From Musa acuminata AAA Group (lineage: Eukaryota; Streptophyta; Magnoliopsida; Zingiberales; Musaceae), in NCBI RefSeq assembly GCF_036884655.1, contig NC_088344.1, positions 35,146,501 through 35,210,500 of the forward strand: 64,000 nt of DNA. Reading direction: 5' to 3'. The notes beneath the pieces are model-generated. The model did no database searches, was not told the origin of the DNA, and saw only the letters and a list, made by a program, of their open reading frames with translations. Position 1 is the stretch's first letter. Each line of letters opens with the position of its first letter. This document shows positions 61,467 to 64,000 of the stretch, piece after piece. The translations under genes were made by a program, and so were the position numbers.

Positions 61467-63782
61467 TCACATAGAATTGTGCGCACGTGATAGCTGCCTG
61501 CGTGCCTGGCTTGGGTCGGCCCGATCCGGTCGCTTCTCCTCGCCGCAAGTCGCGACAGCCCGCTGCAGGGCCCCGACAACCTGCCCCATGGTGGGCCGAT
61601 CGCACCCCACCGCCCGCACGCACTCCGCCGCCACGTACCCCACGTACGCCACCGCCGCCACCTCCTCCGCCGACGCCGGCGCCACCCTTCGGTCCATCAC
61701 CCGCCCGATGTCTTCCGCCTCGATCCACGGCACCGCCATCTCCACCACGTTCCGCGGCGTCGCGCTGCCTTCCCCCTCCTCCTCCGTCCCCTCCGCCTCC
61801 TGGCTCCGGTGTATGGCCTTGCAACCCGTCACCAGCTCCAGCAGCACCACCCCGAAGCTGTACACGTCGCTCTTCTCCGTGAGCCGCCGCAGCCGGTAGT
61901 ACTCCGGGTCCATGTAGCCCACCGTGCCGGCGGCGACGCTTTCCTCGTCGTCCGGGCTCGTCACCGATAGCCCGAAGTCCGCTACCTTCGCCGTCCACTC
62001 CTCGTCGAGCAGGATGTTGGAGGACTTGATGTCGCGGTGGATGATGGCCGGCACCGCGTACGCGTGCAGGTACTCAATTCCCCTCGCCGCGTCGAGCGCC
62101 AACCGCAGCCGCGCCGGCCACGAGCTCAGCGGCGACGGCGGGGCGATCGGCTTCCGGTGGAGATTGTCGTGCAGGGTGCCGTTGGCCATGTGCTCGTACA
62201 CCAGCACTCGCTCTCCGCGCTCCCGGCAGAAGCCCAGCAGGCGGACCAAGTTCTTGTGGTTGATGCGCGAGAGCAGGGCCAGCTCGGAGCTGAAGGCGCG
62301 CTCACGCTGTTCCGCGTCGCGCAGGCGCTGCTGCTCGTTCCGCCGCGACATGGACGTCGCCGCGGCTGCCGGCACTTCTGCGCGCTTGATTGCGACGTCG
62401 CATCCTCCCGGCAGCGTCGCGCGGTAGACCGCACCGAAGCTGCCGGAGCCAATCTTGTGCGCCTCCGAGAAGTTGTCGGTGACCTTGAGGAGGAATTGGA
62501 TCGAGACCTCTTCGATGTTGGCGCCGTCTAACAGACCACCGAGAGTAGGCTCCACCTGCGATGATGGTGCCGCCAGCGGAGGCCGCCTGCGTCGGCCATT
62601 GCTCCGGTTCTTGAATGCAAGACACACCAACAAGGTGCATAACCCCAGGCCAAATCCGACTGATCCAAGAACCATCAGCAACACCCTCCCCCTGTTGCTG
62701 CTGCTGCTTGCCTGTTGAGACGATGGTGGATTGCTGGGAGGATTGGGGCTGAGTTGGAGCTTGCAGGATTGGCAGATCCCTTCGTCATCGGAAGGACACA
62801 TGGTGCCGGAATCCGGCAGCACACCGCAGCCGCAGTTCGCGATGGGCGAGCAGGTCCCCGGCAGGACGCGGTCGTAGACGGTGTGGTTCTTCCGGAACAA
62901 TTCGTTTCCCCAGCACACCAGCGAGTAATCGATCAACTTAACGCCGCAGATAGCGTCGCCCTTCGCCTGAATCAAGATGAATTGCTCGCTGGCGAGGTGG
63001 TCCGGCGGTTGAGAGCCCTTCCCCCAGCAGAGGACTGTTCCATTGAACCGCAGCACGCAGGTCTTGTTCTCCCCCATCGCCATGGAGACGATGTCGAGTG
63101 GGGTCGGATCCCATTCCGGCGCACCCGCACCCCAGCAGCTCAGTTTACCGCTGTCGGAGACTCCGCACACGTGCCGTGTCCCTGCGGCCACCATGCTGAA
63201 GTTCCCGGTCGGCTCCTTCCCGACAACCGCCGCGTCCTTCCCAAAGCATCGGATGGCGCCGCAGCCCAGCAGGCCGCAGACGAAGTCCCGCCCCACGGCG
63301 ATCTCGGAGAAGCTCATCCCGGCGGGGATGGCTAGCTCGGTCCACCTCCAGCACTGCGGCCGGTGCGCGCCGCCAATTAAGCCGCAGACGTGCTTGTCGC
63401 CGGAGGCCAGCGCCGTGAGCGCCGGCCCTCGGTAGACTCTCTTCCCGTACCTCTCGGATCCATGGCCAGGGAACTCCCACCACCTCATGGTGGCGTAGGA
63501 GCCGTCGGGAGGGACGGTGAGGCCGCAGAGGAAGCCGTCGCCGGCGGCCACCGCGGAGTAGGTCATGCGACGGGCGGGGTACGTCCACTGGCGCCGGCTG
63601 GAGGCGCTAGTGCAGTTGAGCTCGTACCGCCGGTCCGCGATCAGCGACGGCACCAACGCGCAGACCAAGGTGACGTCGGAGAAGTGGGCGATGGCGACGG
63701 TGGAGAACGCGGAGGATAGCACGGATGGATAGGTGGAGAGGCAAAGGATGTACAGGAAGATCAGGAGTAGCCAAGGCGACAT
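61467..63782 (-). CDS. CRINKLY4-related receptor kinase, CCR4-like
   Basis: An intronless, GC-rich frame of 771 residues. A signal peptide covers about 1-24. The ectodomain (25-345) carries repeated cysteine-glycine units of the crinkly/RCC1-like type (VAAGDGFLCGL, LASGDKHVCGL, IAVGRDFVCGL, VAAGTRHVCGV) and a C-terminal cysteine-rich patch (311-340). A transmembrane helix lies at 366-390. The kinase domain starts near 438: GSGSFG (445-450), K466 in VAIK, E500, HRD (582-584), DFG (602-604) and GTVGYMDPEYY (619-629). All catalytic residues are present. The family acts at the plasma membrane in growth and cytokinin-linked responses. The match is closest to CCR3/CCR4 in memory (At5g47850 is CCR4). 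The unusual feature is an Ala/Arg/Gln-rich insertion between the catalytic lysine and helix C (about 470-497). The ATG gives a complete signal peptide. Confidence 0.92.
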   Translation of the reverse strand: MSPWLLLIFLYILCLSTYPSVLSSAFSTVAIAHFSDVTLVCALVPSLIADRRYELNCTSASSRRQWTYPARRMTYSAVAAGDGFLCGLTVPPDGSYATMRWWEFPGHGSERYGKRVYRGPALTALASGDKHVCGLIGGAHRPQCWRWTELAIPAGMSFSEIAVGRDFVCGLLGCGAIRCFGKDAAVVGKEPTGNFSMVAAGTRHVCGVSDSGKLSCWGAGAPEWDPTPLDIVSMAMGENKTCVLRFNGTVLCWGKGSQPPDHLASEQFILIQAKGDAICGVKLIDYSLVCWGNELFRKNHTVYDRVLPGTCSPIANCGCGVLPDSGTMCPSDDEGICQSCKLQLSPNPPSNPPSSQQASSSSNRGRVLLMVLGSVGFGLGLCTLLVCLAFKNRSNGRRRRPPLAAPSSQVEPTLGGLLDGANIEEVSIQFLLKVTDNFSEAHKIGSGSFGAVYRATLPGGCDVAIKRAEVPAAAATSMSRRNEQQRLRDAEQRERAFSSELALLSRINHKNLVRLLGFCRERGERVLVYEHMANGTLHDNLHRKPIAPPSPLSSWPARLRLALDAARGIEYLHAYAVPAIIHRDIKSSNILLDEEWTAKVADFGLSVTSPDDEESVAAGTVGYMDPEYYRLRRLTEKSDVYSFGVVLLELVTGCKAIHRSQEAEGTEEEGEGSATPRNVVEMAVPWIEAEDIGRVMDRRVAPASAEEVAAVAYVGYVAAECVRAVGCDRPTMGQVVGALQRAVATCGEEKRPDRADPSQARRQLSRAHNSM

Positions 63783-64000
63783 TGGGATGGTGGGGTGTTG
63801 GTGATGGTGGTGGAGATTCTCATCCTAACTGGAAAGGATGAGGAAGGGAGAGACACGGAGGGAGGAAGTTTTGTAGCAGCCGAAGCTTCTTCTGTTCGAG
63901 AAGGGAAGAGAGAGAGAGAGAGAGAGAGGCTGCGGACGCGGTTTTGCAGACTGCAATGAGGAAGGAATGATACCTTTGCGCACCCAACGTGGATTTGGCG
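63783..64000 (-). promoter_or_regulatory. CCR4-like gene 5' leader and proximal promoter (partial)
   Basis: The 218 bp upstream of the ATG include a GA tract at about 63908-63928, which reads as CT on the coding strand, as is common in plant 5' leaders. No clear TATA box was found before the window ends. Confidence 0.4.

Noticed and set aside
61399..62531. Long plus- and minus-strand frames overlapping the CCR4-like kinase
   Set aside because: They are proline-, arginine- or glycine-rich shadows of the GC-rich kinase exon, with no domain of their own.
1..64000. CRISPR arrays, operons, bacterial-type promoters or attachment sites
   Set aside because: The window is plant nuclear DNA with introns and microsatellites. 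No regularly spaced repeats of CRISPR type were seen.

Overview
The window is plant nuclear DNA. Genes are split by GT-AG introns, spacers are AT-rich, and coding exons of several genes (the dirigent gene and both receptor kinases) are very GC-rich while others are not. That mixture, with the repeat content, suggests a monocot, perhaps a banana-like (Zingiberales) genome; the species assignment is inference only.

Layout from left to right. 1-5150: intergenic, with microsatellites and a degenerate tandem repeat. 5205-5735 (+): single-exon dirigent protein. 7742-11129 (-): two-exon LRR-XI receptor kinase of the RGI/RGF-receptor type. 13322-21904 (+): nine-exon TOM1-like (VHS-GAT) protein, with two repeat-bearing introns and a tandemly duplicated splice acceptor. 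About 22.3-25.4 kb: non-coding, repeat-like, possibly LTR-element derived. 25787-32737 (-): ten-exon phospholipase D of the delta type. 35818-38793 (-): a small gene I do not recognise, model tentative. 39541-41756 (-): Mic10-like mitochondrial cristae protein. 42723-46720 (-): seven-exon plastid adenylate kinase. About 47.9-51.1 kb: decayed Ty3/Gypsy pol on the minus strand. 51.4-60.7 kb (+): bromodomain protein. 61467-63782 (-): intronless CRINKLY4-related receptor kinase, CCR4-like.

The genes are independent housekeeping, signalling and membrane-traffic genes, not an operon or pathway cluster. The adenylate kinase and the CCR4-like kinase correspond to genes that are neighbours in Arabidopsis (At5g47840 and At5g47850, from memory), so this pair may be an old conserved block, here separated by a retroelement remnant and the bromodomain gene. 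Exon boundaries were read by eye from splice consensus, frame continuity and family conservation; total lengths are in frame for every multi-exon model given.

The most unusual items are a 66-bp duplication that copies a 3' splice site and creates a stop-containing alternative exon in the TOM1-like gene; an 87-codon open segment inside a bromodomain-gene intron that is in phase with the preceding exon; and the unrecognised gene at 35.8-38.8 kb, whose frame continues past two TAG codons into a protein-like tail.
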